From: Bacillus pumilus
GTDB taxonomy: Bacteria; Bacillota; Bacilli; Bacillales; Bacillaceae
Assembly: GCF_002744245.1 (NCBI RefSeq)
Contig: NZ_NKHG01000028.1
Location: 1-39,311 of the forward strand
Direction: 5' to 3'
DNA length: 39,311 bases
Part shown: piece by piece, positions 15,488 through 24,923 of the stretch
How the letters are laid out: each line of letters starts with the position of its first letter
Numbering within the stretch: position 1 is the stretch's first letter
Made by a program: the position numbers and the translations under genes
The notes under the pieces: generated by a model
Seen by the model: the letters and a program-made list of their open reading frames with translations, nothing else
The model's database searches: none
Told to the model about the DNA's origin: nothing

Positions 15488-17383
15488 ATGGATATTTTAA
15501 AGAAAATTGAACAGCACAGAGAAGAAGAGCAGCGTCTCAAATGGGAAGGCACATTCAGTGATTATTTAGATATTATTAAAGAAAATCCACTTGTCGCTCA
15601 ATCTGCTCATTCTCGCGTTTATCATATGATTAAAGACAGCGGGATTGAAGAGGAGAATGGGGTCAGAACCTACAAATTTTTTGATCAGGAGCTTTTTGGA
15701 TTAGAGGAATCACTGGAAAGGCTAGTAGAAGAATATTTTCACCCTGCTGCGAAACGATTAGATGTGCGGAAGCGTATTTTATTGTTGATGGGTCCGGTAA
15801 GTGGCGGAAAATCCACGCTAGTGACAAGGCTGAAAAGAGGGCTTGAAGAATATTCACTGACAGATGGTGGCGCAGTCTATGCGATCAAAGGCTGCCCAAT
15901 GCATGAAGACCCACTTCATTTGATTCCGCAAAATCTGCGGGAGGATTTCTATAGAGAATATGGCATTCGTGTGCAGGGGAATTTGTCGCCTCTGAATATG
16001 ATGAGACTGGAAGAGGAATATGGCGGCCGAATTGAGGATGTAAGAGTAGAGCGGATTTTCTTCTCAGAGGATAAACGAACCGGTATCGGTACCTTCAGTC
16101 CGTCTGATCCGAAATCTCAGGACATTGCCGATTTAACAGGAAGTATCGATTTTTCAACTATTGCTGAATTTGGATCAGAGTCAGATCCTCGTGCGTATCG
16201 GTTTGATGGGGAACTCAATAAGGCAAACCGCGGAATGATGGAGTTTCAGGAGATGTTAAAGTGCGATGAGAAATTTCTATGGCATCTTCTTTCATTAACC
16301 CAGGAAGGAAATTTTAAGGCAGGCCGTTTTGCCTTGATTAGCGCGGATGAACTGATCGTTGCACATACGAATGAAACCGAGTATCGGTCGTTTATTTCAA
16401 ATAAGAAAAATGAGGCGCTGCATTCACGAATTATTGTGATGCCGATTCCTTATAATCTAAAGGTGACAGAGGAAGAACGTATTTATCATAAAATGATTTC
16501 AGAAAGTGATGTCTCAGATGTTCATATTGCACCGCATACGTTGAAGGTGGCGTCTATGTTCTCCATTTTGACGAGGCTAAAAGAGCCGAAGCGGTCTGAT
16601 ATTGATTTGGTGAAAAAAATGCGTCTGTATGATGGGGAGAGTGTCGAAGGCTTCCAATCTGTTGATATTGAAGAGATGAAAAAGGAATTTCATGACGAGG
16701 GAATGAGCGGAATTGACCCGCGGTATGTAATCAACCGAATTTCATCGACCATCATTCGGAAAAATATGGAATCTATCAATGCACTGGATGTCCTTCGTTC
16801 CTTAAAAGAGGGGCTCGATCAGCATCCGTCTATCTCGAGCGAAGATCGTGAGCGTTATTTGAATTTCATTTCTGTCGCGCGTAAAGAGTATGACGACATC
16901 GCGAAGAAGGAAGTTCAAAAGGCATTTGTGTATTCCTATGAGGAGTCTGCGAAAACGCTTATGGATAATTACTTAGACAATGTCGAAGCTTATTGCAACA
17001 AAAACAAGCTGCGTGATCCATTAACTGGTGAAGAAATGAATCCTGATGAAAAGCTCATGCGTTCAATTGAGGAACAGATCGGTATTTCTGAAAACGCCAA
17101 AAAGGCATTCCGTGAAGAGATTCTTATTCGAATTTCGGCTTATGCGAGAAAGGGCAAACGCTTTGATTATAATTCCCATGAGAGATTACGAGAGGCAATT
17201 CAGAAAAAGCTGTTTGCTGATCTAAAAGATGTGGTGAAAATCACGACCTCGACGAAAACACCAGATGAACAGCAACTGAAAAAGGTAAATGAAGTAGTGG
17301 CTAGATTGATTGATGAACATGGTTATAATTCAACAAGTGCAAATGAACTCTTAAAATATGTAGGCAGTCTTCTGAATCGTTAA
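15488..17383 (+). CDS. prkA: PrkA, AAA+ serine protein kinase/protease
   Basis: 631 residues, exactly the size I recall for B. subtilis PrkA. It has an N-terminal AAA+ domain with Walker A GPVSGGKST (near residue 105) and a C-terminal PrkA-specific kinase-like region with long helices. In Bacillus it is made in the mother cell and promotes sporulation; it was described as a serine kinase and more recently as an ATP-dependent protease-like enzyme. Start ATG 15488, 5 bases after AGAGGAGG; the upstream GTG/ATG frame is disregarded. In enterobacteria the homologue yeaG is paired with yeaH, the homologue of the next gene. A terminator-like hairpin separates prkA from yhbH. Confidence 0.97.
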   Translation: MDILKKIEQHREEEQRLKWEGTFSDYLDIIKENPLVAQSAHSRVYHMIKDSGIEEENGVRTYKFFDQELFGLEESLERLVEEYFHPAAKRLDVRKRILLLMGPVSGGKSTLVTRLKRGLEEYSLTDGGAVYAIKGCPMHEDPLHLIPQNLREDFYREYGIRVQGNLSPLNMMRLEEEYGGRIEDVRVERIFFSEDKRTGIGTFSPSDPKSQDIADLTGSIDFSTIAEFGSESDPRAYRFDGELNKANRGMMEFQEMLKCDEKFLWHLLSLTQEGNFKAGRFALISADELIVAHTNETEYRSFISNKKNEALHSRIIVMPIPYNLKVTEEERIYHKMISESDVSDVHIAPHTLKVASMFSILTRLKEPKRSDIDLVKKMRLYDGESVEGFQSVDIEEMKKEFHDEGMSGIDPRYVINRISSTIIRKNMESINALDVLRSLKEGLDQHPSISSEDRERYLNFISVARKEYDDIAKKEVQKAFVYSYEESAKTLMDNYLDNVEAYCNKNKLRDPLTGEEMNPDEKLMRSIEEQIGISENAKKAFREEILIRISAYARKGKRFDYNSHERLREAIQKKLFADLKDVVKITTSTKTPDEQQLKKVNEVVARLIDEHGYNSTSANELLKYVGSLLNR

Positions 17384-17396
17384 TAAATGAAGGAGG

Positions 17397-17434
17397 CATT
17401 ATTGGCGCACACCCGCACCGATAATGTCTTTTTT
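17397..17434 (+). terminator. Terminator/attenuator between prkA and yhbH
   Basis: CATTATTGG (17397-17405) and CCGATAATG (17418-17426), one T-G pair, then TCTTTTTT. Confidence 0.75.
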
Positions 17435-17444
17435 AGAAATAATC

Positions 17445-17472
17445 GTCATTTCAATAGCAGGCAGCATAGGAT
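17445..17472 (+). promoter_or_regulatory. Possible sigma-E promoter of yhbH
   Basis: GTCATTT (17445-17451), 13 bases, CATAGGAT (17465-17472), the same layout as the site before prkA. Confidence 0.4.
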
Positions 17473-17523
17473 AAAGGAATCGATGGTTTGAAGAATTGTG
17501 CAAATAGGTGAGGAGGGGGATGA

Positions 17524-18681
17524 ATGTCCCGGCAAGAAAAAAGTCAGTTTATTGTTTCTCAGGAAGACTGGTCCCTCCATCGAAAAGGTTATGACGACCA
17601 GCAGCGTCATCAGAAAAAAGTCAAAGAAGCGATTAAAAACAATTTGCCGGATCTTGTCACAGAGGAAAGTATCATTATGTCTAATGGCAAGGATGTTGTC
17701 AAAATTCCGATCCGGTCATTAGATGAATATAAAATTCGGTACAACTATGACAAGAATAAGCATGTGGGTCAAGGGGATGGAGATAGCCAGGTTGGCGATG
17801 TTGTCGCACGCGATGGATCAGACAGTAAGCAAGGGCAGGGGAAAGGCGCTGGAGATCAAGCAGGTGAGGATTATTACGAAGCAGAAGTCTCATTAATGGA
17901 TCTAGAGGAAGCACTGTTTCGTGAACTAGAACTGCCAAACCTTAAACAAAAGGAGCTTGACGACATCATTGTCGAGCAAATTGAGTTCAACGATATTCGC
18001 AAAACGGGTTTAACAGGAAATATCCATAAAAAACGAACGATGCTGTCTGCATTTAAACGAAATGCGATGACCGGAAGCCCTTCCTTTTATCCAATCTACC
18101 CAGAGGATATCAAATATAAAACGTGGAATGAAGTCACCAAACCAGAGTCGAAAGCCGTCGTTTTGGCGATGATGGATACGAGCGGAAGTATGGGACTTTG
18201 GGAAAAATATATGGCCAGAAGCTTTTTCTTTTGGATGACACGTTTCTTACGGACAAAGTATGAGACGGTCGATATTCAATTTATCGCCCACCATACGGAG
18301 GCGAAGGTAGTAGATGAGGAACATTTCTTCTCGCGGGGTGAGAGCGGGGGAACCATTTGTTCGTCTGTTTATCGAAAGGCACTAGAGCTTATAGATGAAC
18401 GATATCCCCCATCACGATATAATATTTATCCTTTCCATTTTTCCGATGGTGATAATCTGACCTCCGACAATGCCCGGTGCGTGAAGCTTGTTTCTGAGAT
18501 TATGAAAAAAGCCAACCTATTCTGTTATGGTGAAGTGAATCAGTATAACCGGCATTCCACGTTAATGTCCGCTTATAAACATATTCAGGATGAGAAATTT
18601 AAGTATTATATTCTGAAGCAAAAATCAGACGTTTTCCTCGCATTAAAAAAATTTTTTCAGCAGGAAGAAGTTCTTTCTTAA
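17524..18681 (+). CDS. yhbH: YhbH, DUF444/VWA-like sporulation protein
   Basis: 385 residues, cytoplasmic, full length for the family. The middle section (about 75-115) is rich in Gly, Asp and Gln and probably disordered. The C-terminal half contains a von Willebrand A-like fold with the metal-site motif MMDTSGSMG and later HFSDGDNL. It is the homologue of E. coli YeaH, a constant partner of the PrkA/YeaG kinase and of SpoVR/YcgB, and is needed for normal sporulation in B. subtilis. ATG 17524 has GGAGGGGG upstream. Separate transcription is suggested by the hairpin and promoter candidate before it. Confidence 0.95.
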   Translation: MSRQEKSQFIVSQEDWSLHRKGYDDQQRHQKKVKEAIKNNLPDLVTEESIIMSNGKDVVKIPIRSLDEYKIRYNYDKNKHVGQGDGDSQVGDVVARDGSDSKQGQGKGAGDQAGEDYYEAEVSLMDLEEALFRELELPNLKQKELDDIIVEQIEFNDIRKTGLTGNIHKKRTMLSAFKRNAMTGSPSFYPIYPEDIKYKTWNEVTKPESKAVVLAMMDTSGSMGLWEKYMARSFFFWMTRFLRTKYETVDIQFIAHHTEAKVVDEEHFFSRGESGGTICSSVYRKALELIDERYPPSRYNIYPFHFSDGDNLTSDNARCVKLVSEIMKKANLFCYGEVNQYNRHSTLMSAYKHIQDEKFKYYILKQKSDVFLALKKFFQQEEVLS

Positions 18682-18693
18682 ATAGAACATTTG

Positions 18694-18732
18694 AAAAAAC
18701 CTTTCAGCATAAGGGCTGAAAGGTTTTTTTTT
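18694..18732 (+). terminator. Terminator after yhbH
   Basis: AAAACCTTTCAGC and GCTGAAAGGTTTT with a 6-base loop, followed by a run of T. Confidence 0.9.
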
Positions 18733-18776
18733 GTGGAGAAGGAAGGGAAAACCAGAAAAAAAGCAAATCTTTCTCT

Positions 18777-18824
18777 TTGACATTTCAATTTATATTTATT
18801 AATATTTAATCTTGTTAAATATAA
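18777..18824 (+). promoter_or_regulatory. Sigma-A promoter with overlapping inverted repeat, yhbJ operon
   Basis: TTGACA (18777-18782), 17 bases, TAATAT (18800-18805). TTATATTTA (18790-18798) and TAAATATAA (18816-18824) form a 9-bp inverted repeat that brackets the -10 and start point, as expected of a repressor operator. In B. subtilis the MarR-type gene yhbI would follow here, but the 18733-19043 interval has no room for it. The leader to yhbJ is about 230 bases and otherwise shows only short frames. Confidence 0.5.
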
Positions 18825-19043
18825 GTTTTTCGAAAAAGATGCCCATCGTCTTTTCTTCTTTTTCTGCTCTTTGCTCATGAGTGAACAATAAGTATAAATG
18901 GCTGCACACCATTTTTTAGGGAGCAGATGGAGAGAAAATGGCAGCGCTATGAGCTTGTTTTATATTCTGTCAGATGATGGGTATTCTAAGCTTTGCTAAA
19001 GCAGATGACACTATATTTTTATACATGAAAGGAGAAACAAAAC

Positions 19044-19676
19044 ATGAACAGAGGGCGTTTATTGCTAACGAACATTATTGGCCTTATTGTGATTCTTGCC
19101 ATTATTGCCGGAGGTGCTTATTACTACTACGAAAGCACAAACTTTGTCAAAACAGACGAAGCAAAAGTGACAGGTGATATGTATCAAATTACAGCACCAG
19201 CAGCTGGACAAATTAAAGGCTGGGATATCAATGAAGGTGACGAAGTGCAAAAAGACAGCACAGTTGCAAAAGTTGAAGGAGAAGCAAAAACAAACATTAA
19301 AGCAGTGGCTGAGGGCACATTAGTTAAAAAAGAAGTACAAAACAATCAACAAGTGCAGCCAGGTACAGTTCTTGGTGAAACCATTGACCTAAGTAAGCTT
19401 TACATTACAGCAAATATTAAAGAAACAGACATTAAAAACATTGAAAAAGGCGACAAAGTCGACATCGTTGTAGACGGTGATCCTGATACAACATTTGAAG
19501 GAACTGTTGAACAAATTGGTTATGCGACAAACTCAACATTCAATATGCTCCCAGCAACAAATTCAAGTGGCAATTATACAAAAGTAACACAAAAAGTAGC
19601 AGTCAAAATTTCAATTAAAAATCCATCTGACAAAGTACTTCCAGGTATGAATGCTTCTGTCAAAATTTCATCTTAA
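19044..19676 (+). CDS. yhbJ: YhbJ, HlyD/EmrA-type membrane fusion protein
   Basis: 210 residues. One membrane anchor (about 8-28) is followed by a biotinyl-lipoyl-like domain (ITAPAAGQIKGWDINEGDEVQKD) and beta-barrel regions (TANIKETDIKNIEKGDKVDI, VLPGMNASVKIS). Such proteins partner with MFS or ABC exporters; here the partner is the EmrB-like YhcA encoded 30 bases later. It lacks a long coiled-coil hairpin, as usual in Gram-positives. AAAGGAGA lies upstream of ATG 19044. First gene of the operon yhbJ-yhcA-yhcB-yhcC. The substrate is unknown, probably a drug or toxic organic compound. Confidence 0.93.
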   Translation: MNRGRLLLTNIIGLIVILAIIAGGAYYYYESTNFVKTDEAKVTGDMYQITAPAAGQIKGWDINEGDEVQKDSTVAKVEGEAKTNIKAVAEGTLVKKEVQNNQQVQPGTVLGETIDLSKLYITANIKETDIKNIEKGDKVDIVVDGDPDTTFEGTVEQIGYATNSTFNMLPATNSSGNYTKVTQKVAVKISIKNPSDKVLPGMNASVKISS

Positions 19677-19715
19677 TGATGACTGATATCAAAAAATGAA
19701 AGGAGGTTGTCTGAG

Positions 19716-21331
19716 ATGGCAAAACCTGCAGCGTCAAAACAGGGAACAGGCTCCTTGTCTTTACTGATCATTTTAATGGCGGGTTTGTTCGTAGCAATTC
19801 TAAACCAAACGCTTCTGAACGTAGCCATGCCCCATTTAATGACTGAATTTAATGTCAGTGCGACGACAATTCAGTGGCTGACAACAGGGTATATGCTTGT
19901 CAACGGTGTGCTGATTCCGTTATCTGCGTTTTTAATCACACGTTTTGGACAGCGCAGCTTATTCCTTGTAGCCATGATCTCATTTACACTGGGCACATTT
20001 ATTTGTGGTATTGCGCCGAACTTTTCAACGATGCTCATTGGCCGCTTGATTCAGCAGTCGGTGGCGGTATCTTACAGCCGCTTGTCATGACAACAATCCT
20101 TTTTATTTTACCTCCGGAAAACAGGGGGAAAGGTATGGGGATTTTTGGTCTTGCGATGATGTTTGCACCAGCTGTGGGACCAACGTTATCTGGTTACATC
20201 ATTGAACATTATTCTTGGCGTATTATGTTTTATGGCCTTGTACCAATCGGTGCGATTGTCATTATCGCGGCTTTCTTTATGTTTAAAAACATTGTAGAGC
20301 CTAAAAAAATCAAGCTGGACAGTCTTGGTGCGATTCTTTCGATCGTTGGTTTTGCTTCCCTTCTATACGGAGTGAGTGAAGCGGGAAGTGATGGTTGGAC
20401 AGATCCGATCGTCCTATCTACAATTATTATTGGTGCGATTGCGATCATTCTCTTTATTTTCCAACAGTTGAAAGCTGATCATCCGATGCTTGATTTCCGC
20501 GTGTTTAAATACAGCATTTTTTCATTATCAAGTGTGATTAACATCATTATTACTGTCGCATTATACACTGGGATGTTCTTACTTCCGATTTATCTGCAGA
20601 ACCTCGTAGGGTTTACTGCATTACAATCGGGTTTGTTAATGCTTCCAGGGGCTCTTGCGATGCTGATTATGTCCCCAATTTCAGGGATATTGTTTGATAA
20701 ATTTGGACCTCGTCCGCTTGCGATTGTGGGAATGCTGATTACAGTTGTCACCACATACGAGTTTACAAGGCTGACCATTGATACATCCTATAATCACATT
20801 GTGCTCATGTATGCAGTACGTGCATTTGGTATGTCATTGCTTATGATGCCTGTAATGACAGCTGGGATGAACCAATTACCACAGCATTTAAACAGTCATG
20901 GTACGGCAATGTCGAATACACTAAGACAAATTAGCGGCTCGATCGGTACGAGTTTGATCACGACGATTTATACGAATCGGACAACATTTCATTATTCAAA
21001 TATGGCGGATCAAACCAATACAGCTGACCCGTTCTTTATGAATTCATTCCAGGCGGCTGTATCGAATGTGATGCATCATATGGGCATGACAGCAGAAGCT
21101 GCTCAAAAATATGTATCCACCCAGATCTTTACGAAAGCACAGGTCGATTCAAACGTAATGGGCATTAACGATGCTTACATGTGGGTCACGTTATTTTGTG
21201 CGGCTGGTGTCATTCTTAGCTTGTTCCTGCGAGATGTACGTAAGGATAAGAAACGAAAAGATCAACAGCATCAGAAACAAGAAATGACATTGCTTCCAGC
21301 ACCGAAGGAAGCAAACCAAGATGTAAGATAA
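19716..21331 (+). pseudogene. yhcA: YhcA, EmrB/QacA-type MFS exporter gene with a frameshift
   Basis: 14-helix MFS proton-driven multidrug exporter. The first part (ATG 19716, 9 bases after AAAGGAGG) reads normally through TGYMLVNGVLIPLSAFLITRFGQRSLF and MLIGRLIQ, then shifts and stops at 20090. The second part resumes the family sequence at VGGGILQPLVMTT and continues to 21331. One extra G between 20054 and 20055 (CAG-G-CAGTCGG) restores RLIQAVGGGILQPL and one protein of about 538 residues, the normal length. The break is in the conserved motif near helix 4, so neither half should function. The downstream region shows no other damage, which points to a very recent change or a sequencing error. 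Confidence 0.85.
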
Positions 21332-21348
21332 GTGTGGAGGGACCGTAC

Positions 21349-21873
21349 ATGAAAATTTATGTCGTATACGATAGTGAAGGTGAACATACAAAAGCACTTG
21401 CAGAAGCGATTGCAGCGGGTGCAGGTGAAACAGAGCAAGCTGAAGTTTTCGTTGATCATGTGAAAGATGCGGATATTCGCAAGCTTGATCAAATGGATGC
21501 GATTATTTGGGGCTGTCCTGGTCACTTTGGTACCATTAGTTCTGGATTGAAAACATGGATTGATCGTCTTGGCTACTTGTGGGCAGAAGGAAAACTCATC
21601 GATAAAGTCGGTGCCGTTTTCTGTACAACTGCTACAACTCACGGTGGATTAGAAATGACGATGCACAATTTGATTACGCCAATGTTCCATCAAGGGATGC
21701 TTGTGGTAGGTCTTCCTGGAAATGTTCCAGAGAATGCTTTATACGGCTCTTATTATGGAGCAGGAGTGACATGTCCAATTGATTCTGATGAATTGATTTC
21801 TAGTGAAGGCATTGAACTCGGGAAAGCATTAGGAAGACGTGTAGCATCAGTAACTGCGTCATTTAAGCGATAA
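21349..21873 (+). CDS. yhcB: YhcB, flavodoxin/WrbA-like protein
   Basis: 174 residues with a flavodoxin-like fold: [18 protein letters not shown] is the FMN phosphate-binding loop, [20 protein letters not shown] and [12 protein letters not shown] are the other flavin loops of the WrbA-type NAD(P)H:quinone oxidoreductases. It is likely to carry out two-electron quinone reduction. Start ATG 21349, 7 bases after GGAGGG, rather than the upstream GTG. It lies 17 bases after yhcA, so export and quinone or electrophile detoxification may be one response. Confidence 0.92.
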   Translation: MKIYVVYDSEGEHTKALAEAIAAGAGETEQAEVFVDHVKDADIRKLDQMDAIIWGCPGHFGTISSGLKTWIDRLGYLWAEGKLIDKVGAVFCTTATTHGGLEMTMHNLITPMFHQGMLVVGLPGNVPENALYGSYYGAGVTCPIDSDELISSEGIELGKALGRRVASVTASFKR

Positions 21874-21886
21874 GGAGAGGGTTCTT

Positions 21887-22246
21887 TTGGCGACGATTAT
21901 TGTAGCGTTAGTAGCTGCTGTTCTAGTTATTATCGGATTAGTAGTGTTCAATGTCAGACACGCTTCGGTCGAAAAGGAAGAGATCAAAGAAGAAGCCCCC
22001 AATCACCCTGAAGTGCCTGACAGTGAGCCCGAAGTTGCGGCGATCCCTGTAGAGCCTGAAGATGAAGAAAAAACGTCAGAGCAATCTCAAATGGACGATC
22101 ATGCGTCTAGTGATGATTTCTATAGACAGGCGCTTCAAAAGTTTAAGCAGCCAGAACCATCTGTCAAAGAAGATGAACAAGAGAAAAAAATGAATGATGA
22201 TATGTATCGTTCTGCTTTGCGGAAGTTAAAGCAGAACGACAAATAA
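21887..22246 (+). CDS. yhcC: YhcC, acidic membrane-anchored protein with a repeated motif
   Basis: 119 residues starting at TTG 21887 (GGAGAGG upstream). One N-terminal membrane helix (residues 2-22) is followed by a Glu/Pro-rich linker. The C-terminal part carries two copies of a short helix motif: DDFYRQALQKFKQ (about 75-88) and DDMYRSALRKLKQ (about 104-116). Function unknown. It ends the yhbJ-yhcC operon with a terminator right after the stop. The symbol rests on gene order and general shape. Confidence 0.8.
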   Translation: MATIIVALVAAVLVIIGLVVFNVRHASVEKEEIKEEAPNHPEVPDSEPEVAAIPVEPEDEEKTSEQSQMDDHASSDDFYRQALQKFKQPEPSVKEDEQEKKMNDDMYRSALRKLKQNDK

Positions 22247-22279
22247 AAAGAGAACCTCTCATCAGGTTCTCTTTTTATT
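22245..22279 (+). terminator. Terminator of the yhbJ-yhcC operon
   Basis: AAAAAGAGAACCT (22245-22257) pairs with AGGTTCTCTTTTT (22264-22276). Confidence 0.9.
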
Positions 22280-22284
22280 TGCAC

Positions 22285-22316
22285 AAAAAAACCGCTGGCA
22301 GAAGCCAAGCGGTTTT
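22285..22316 (-). terminator. Terminator of cspB
   Basis: On the minus strand AAAACCGCTTGGC pairs with GCCAGCGGTTTT (one bulged base), followed by TTT. Confidence 0.85.
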
Positions 22317-22356
22317 CCTTCACTCTATAAAGTGCTAAAGAGCAGAAGCTCTTAAA

Positions 22357-22650
<294 letters not shown>

Positions 22651-22683
22651 TTAAAGATGATACGAACAAAAATAATTACCTTT

Positions 22684-22712
22684 ACTTTACCAGTGTTTGC
22701 GGGAAAAAACAA
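22684..22712 (-). promoter_or_regulatory. cspB promoter with a long 5' untranslated leader
   Basis: On the minus strand TTGTTT (22712-22707), 17 bases, TAAAGT (22689-22684). Initiation near 22677 gives a leader of about 120 bases, the length known for B. subtilis cspB, where the leader mediates cold-dependent stability and translation. Confidence 0.6.
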
Positions 22713-22768
22713 CTGTTATACGAAAACTTTTTTAAAAATAATTAGTGCTAACAAATTGAGGAAAAAGC

Positions 22769-23860
22769 CTATGTCAAATGGTCTCTCCTTCTCTCTGAAA
22801 AGCTCACTTGATTTCGGCCTGACTGCTTCGCTTTATAGAGCTCCTGGTCAGCAGTAATCGGTAATTGATTGATGTTTGCACTTGTTCCAGGAAAATAAGC
22901 ACATCCAAGTGACACAGTAATTTGAATGGATGTTCCATTTTGTAAATAAATCGGCTGATCCGCTATTTTTCTCCGTAATCGTTCTGCAATTTGCCAAGTT
23001 TTCTCTACTGAACAATTTGGTAGAAGGACAGCAAATTCTTCACCGCCGATACGCCCAATATAATCAGAACTTCTTGTGTTTTTCATCAGCCTTGTTCCGA
23101 TTTCTTTTAACACGATATCTCCCTCGTGATGTCCATATTGATCATTAATGGATTTGAAGTAATCGATGTCTAAGTAAATCAGGGACATTTGATGGGTAGG
23201 CTGCTTCAACTTCATTAAAAAAGCATCACTCAATACTTCTTCAAACTTTCGTTTATTTAAAACACCTGTTAAAAAGTCATAATGAGCTTGGAATTTATAC
23301 AAATTTAATAGCTGATATGATTTTGTCTGATGCTCAATGATATAAAAATTAAACAGGCCGGCAATATATGAGAAAATCCAATAAGTGAAATGCAGTTCAA
23401 ATGATGTTTCATGTACGATGGTGATAAACAAAATGGTTGCTATCACGTTGCTGATCGTAATAGATAACAGCATTTTCAAGACATGATTGAGATGACGTTC
23501 AGCAATCAAAAAAGAAGCTGTGGCGATAAATATCATGGAAAAAATATTGATGAAAGAACCGACGTTGGCTTCGATTAATAATCGCCCAATGATGACAACA
23601 CATGCCGCAATGAACGTTTGCGCGATACCTCCATAAAATGCCGTTAAAATAAGAGGAATATGTCTTAAGTCAATGATGGCTGGTCCTGCTTTAATAGAGA
23701 AAAACATTAAGAGTACACCGAGTAACCCAGAAATCATGCCTTTACATATTTGTCTTAGCAGGGTATCTTCCTTTTTTAAAAAATTCTCTTTAAACACAAG
23801 CATAAACAAATAATGGAAAGTGACAAGAATTGTTAAATTAATAAAGAGGTCTCTTAGCAA
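22769..23860 (-). CDS. dgcK: Membrane diguanylate cyclase DgcK
   Basis: Synthesises cyclic di-GMP. 363 residues: about six membrane helices in the first ~180 residues (a 5TM-LYT type sensor), then a GGDEF domain. The active site is GGEEF (residues 272-276), and RSSD (263-266), exactly five residues before it, is an inhibitory I-site for product feedback. LTGVLNKRKFEE and IYLDIDYFKSINDQYGHHEGD are the other conserved boxes. Start TTG 23860, with AAAGGTGA upstream; no ATG fits. It corresponds to B. subtilis YhcK/DgcK. The ligand of the membrane sensor is unknown. The gene ends 57 bases before the cspB promoter. Confidence 0.93.
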   Translation of the reverse strand: MLRDLFINLTILVTFHYLFMLVFKENFLKKEDTLLRQICKGMISGLLGVLLMFFSIKAGPAIIDLRHIPLILTAFYGGIAQTFIAACVVIIGRLLIEANVGSFINIFSMIFIATASFLIAERHLNHVLKMLLSITISNVIATILFITIVHETSFELHFTYWIFSYIAGLFNFYIIEHQTKSYQLLNLYKFQAHYDFLTGVLNKRKFEEVLSDAFLMKLKQPTHQMSLIYLDIDYFKSINDQYGHHEGDIVLKEIGTRLMKNTRSSDYIGRIGGEEFAVLLPNCSVEKTWQIAERLRRKIADQPIYLQNGTSIQITVSLGCAYFPGTSANINQLPITADQELYKAKQSGRNQVSFSERRRDHLT

Positions 23861-23921
23861 AATAAAATCACCTTTTTAAAATTACTAAAATTTGTTGCAA
23901 AAGAAAAGGGGAAAAAAGATA

Positions 23922-24338
23922 ATGAATAAAAATTTCAATTATGAGAGGTTGAAAAGAATGCGGAGAAAACGATTCCCAGATGAAACGGATTGGCTTTCTT
24001 TTTTTGAAACAGAGCCTGATGAAGAGCTTGAACAACAGATGCCTATTGAATATCAAGATGTGACGTTTCGATTTGAGAATCAAGAGGAGAAATTCGTGGT
24101 CACCATGTCGCTCGAGATGCAAGAAGTCTACTTAAAAGTCGTTCGAAAAATGAACGCTTCGGTTTTAGGGATATATGATTTTAAAACCGTGCGTCATGTA
24201 GAGATTAAAAAGGACCGGCAAAAGGAGAAAGAGCTTTTGCTTATATTAGATACTCGTGACCGGTTTATCACAACGGTTGAAATCACTTTTTTACCTTCCT
24301 TTTGTCTGATGGTCAAAGAACATTTTTCAGGAGAATAA
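23922..24338 (+). CDS. Hypothetical protein, basic N-terminus
   Basis: 138 residues from ATG 23922 (in-frame TTGs at 23892 and 23895 are alternatives; AAAAGGGG lies 10-14 bases upstream of the ATG). The N-terminus is basic (NYERLKRMRRKRFP), the middle is acidic (FETEPDEELEQQ), and the rest alternates beta-like hydrophobic and charged residues (VTMSLEMQEVYLKVVRKM, HVEIKKDRQKEKEL). No domain recognised, no signal peptide. It is divergent from dgcK with only about 60 bases between, and ends in a terminator shared with yhcM. Possibly a sporulation or regulatory protein, but nothing in the sequence shows it. Confidence 0.65.
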   Translation: MNKNFNYERLKRMRRKRFPDETDWLSFFETEPDEELEQQMPIEYQDVTFRFENQEEKFVVTMSLEMQEVYLKVVRKMNASVLGIYDFKTVRHVEIKKDRQKEKELLLILDTRDRFITTVEITFLPSFCLMVKEHFSGE

Positions 24339-24370
24339 ACAGGAGCCTTTTTCTAGAAAGGCTCCTGTTT
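24337..24370. terminator. Bidirectional terminator
   Basis: AAACAGGAGCCTTT (24337-24350) and AAAGGCTCCTGTTT (24357-24370), a perfect 14-bp stem with a 6-base loop between convergent genes. Confidence 0.92.
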
Positions 24371-24373
24371 GAC

Positions 24374-24772
24374 TTAATTGTGCTCGATGTCATTGATCAC
24401 TTGCTGGATGGATTCATCATCCATCACATTCATGACACTTTCATCAATGTGAAGAGACTGTGCATAAGACTCTTTTGGCTGATGAGTTCTTGATGCTGAC
24501 TGATGCTGATTCGTGTGATTTGGTTGGACAGCCGTGAACGCTTGCTTGATCATTTGCCCAACTTCAGCAGTCCCTTTTGATTCTTTGTGCGAGTGTGTTT
24601 CATGACGAAACGGCTCTTGATGTTGATGAGCATTGCCTTTCATCATTGAAAACATATTCATTTGAGTCATGCTTCTCAACCTTCTCCGTAATACTGGGGA
24701 GAATAATGCAATGATGGCTGTTGAAGCAGCGATTATTGCGCCAGTACTCATGCCTGTTCTTTTTTTAAACAA
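24374..24772 (-). CDS. yhcM: YhcM-like small sporulation-associated protein
   Basis: 132 residues from TTG 24772 (GGAGGG 5 bases upstream). A hydrophobic segment (about 9-26, GAIIAASTAIIALF) is followed by an arginine-rich turn and a His/Gln-rich, low-complexity tail (NAHQHQEPFRHETHSH). The C-terminus is acidic. The position opposite yhcN matches B. subtilis yhcM; the sequence assignment is not secure. A forespore-type promoter upstream supports expression late in sporulation. Histidine-rich tails can bind metals, but this is speculation. Confidence 0.6.
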   Translation of the reverse strand: MFKKRTGMSTGAIIAASTAIIALFSPVLRRRLRSMTQMNMFSMMKGNAHQHQEPFRHETHSHKESKGTAEVGQMIKQAFTAVQPNHTNQHQSASRTHQPKESYAQSLHIDESVMNVMDDESIQQVINDIEHN

Positions 24773-24813
24773 ACGAATCCCTCCAATTGGTCGTGATGAT
24801 CCTTCATCATGTT

Positions 24814-24842
24814 TAGGATGACCAAATGATGCTGAATTATGA
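24814..24842 (-). promoter_or_regulatory. Sigma-G-like promoter of yhcM
   Basis: On the minus strand TCATA (24842-24838), 17 bases, CATCCTA (24820-24814). CATCCTA fits the sigma-G -10 CATNHTA fully; the -35 differs from GHATR at its first base, and 18 bases is the usual spacing. Confidence 0.45.
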
Positions 24843-24923
24843 ATTCATTTTGCTGAAATAAAGAATGTGTGCATAAAAAGTTGATTGAATGAAAAACCTA
24901 TAATCAAAAGGAGGGAATAATTG

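Noticed and set aside
21271..21642. Minus-strand frame of 123 codons across yhcA/yhcB
   Set aside because: It overlaps two genes with clear family motifs and has no independent support.
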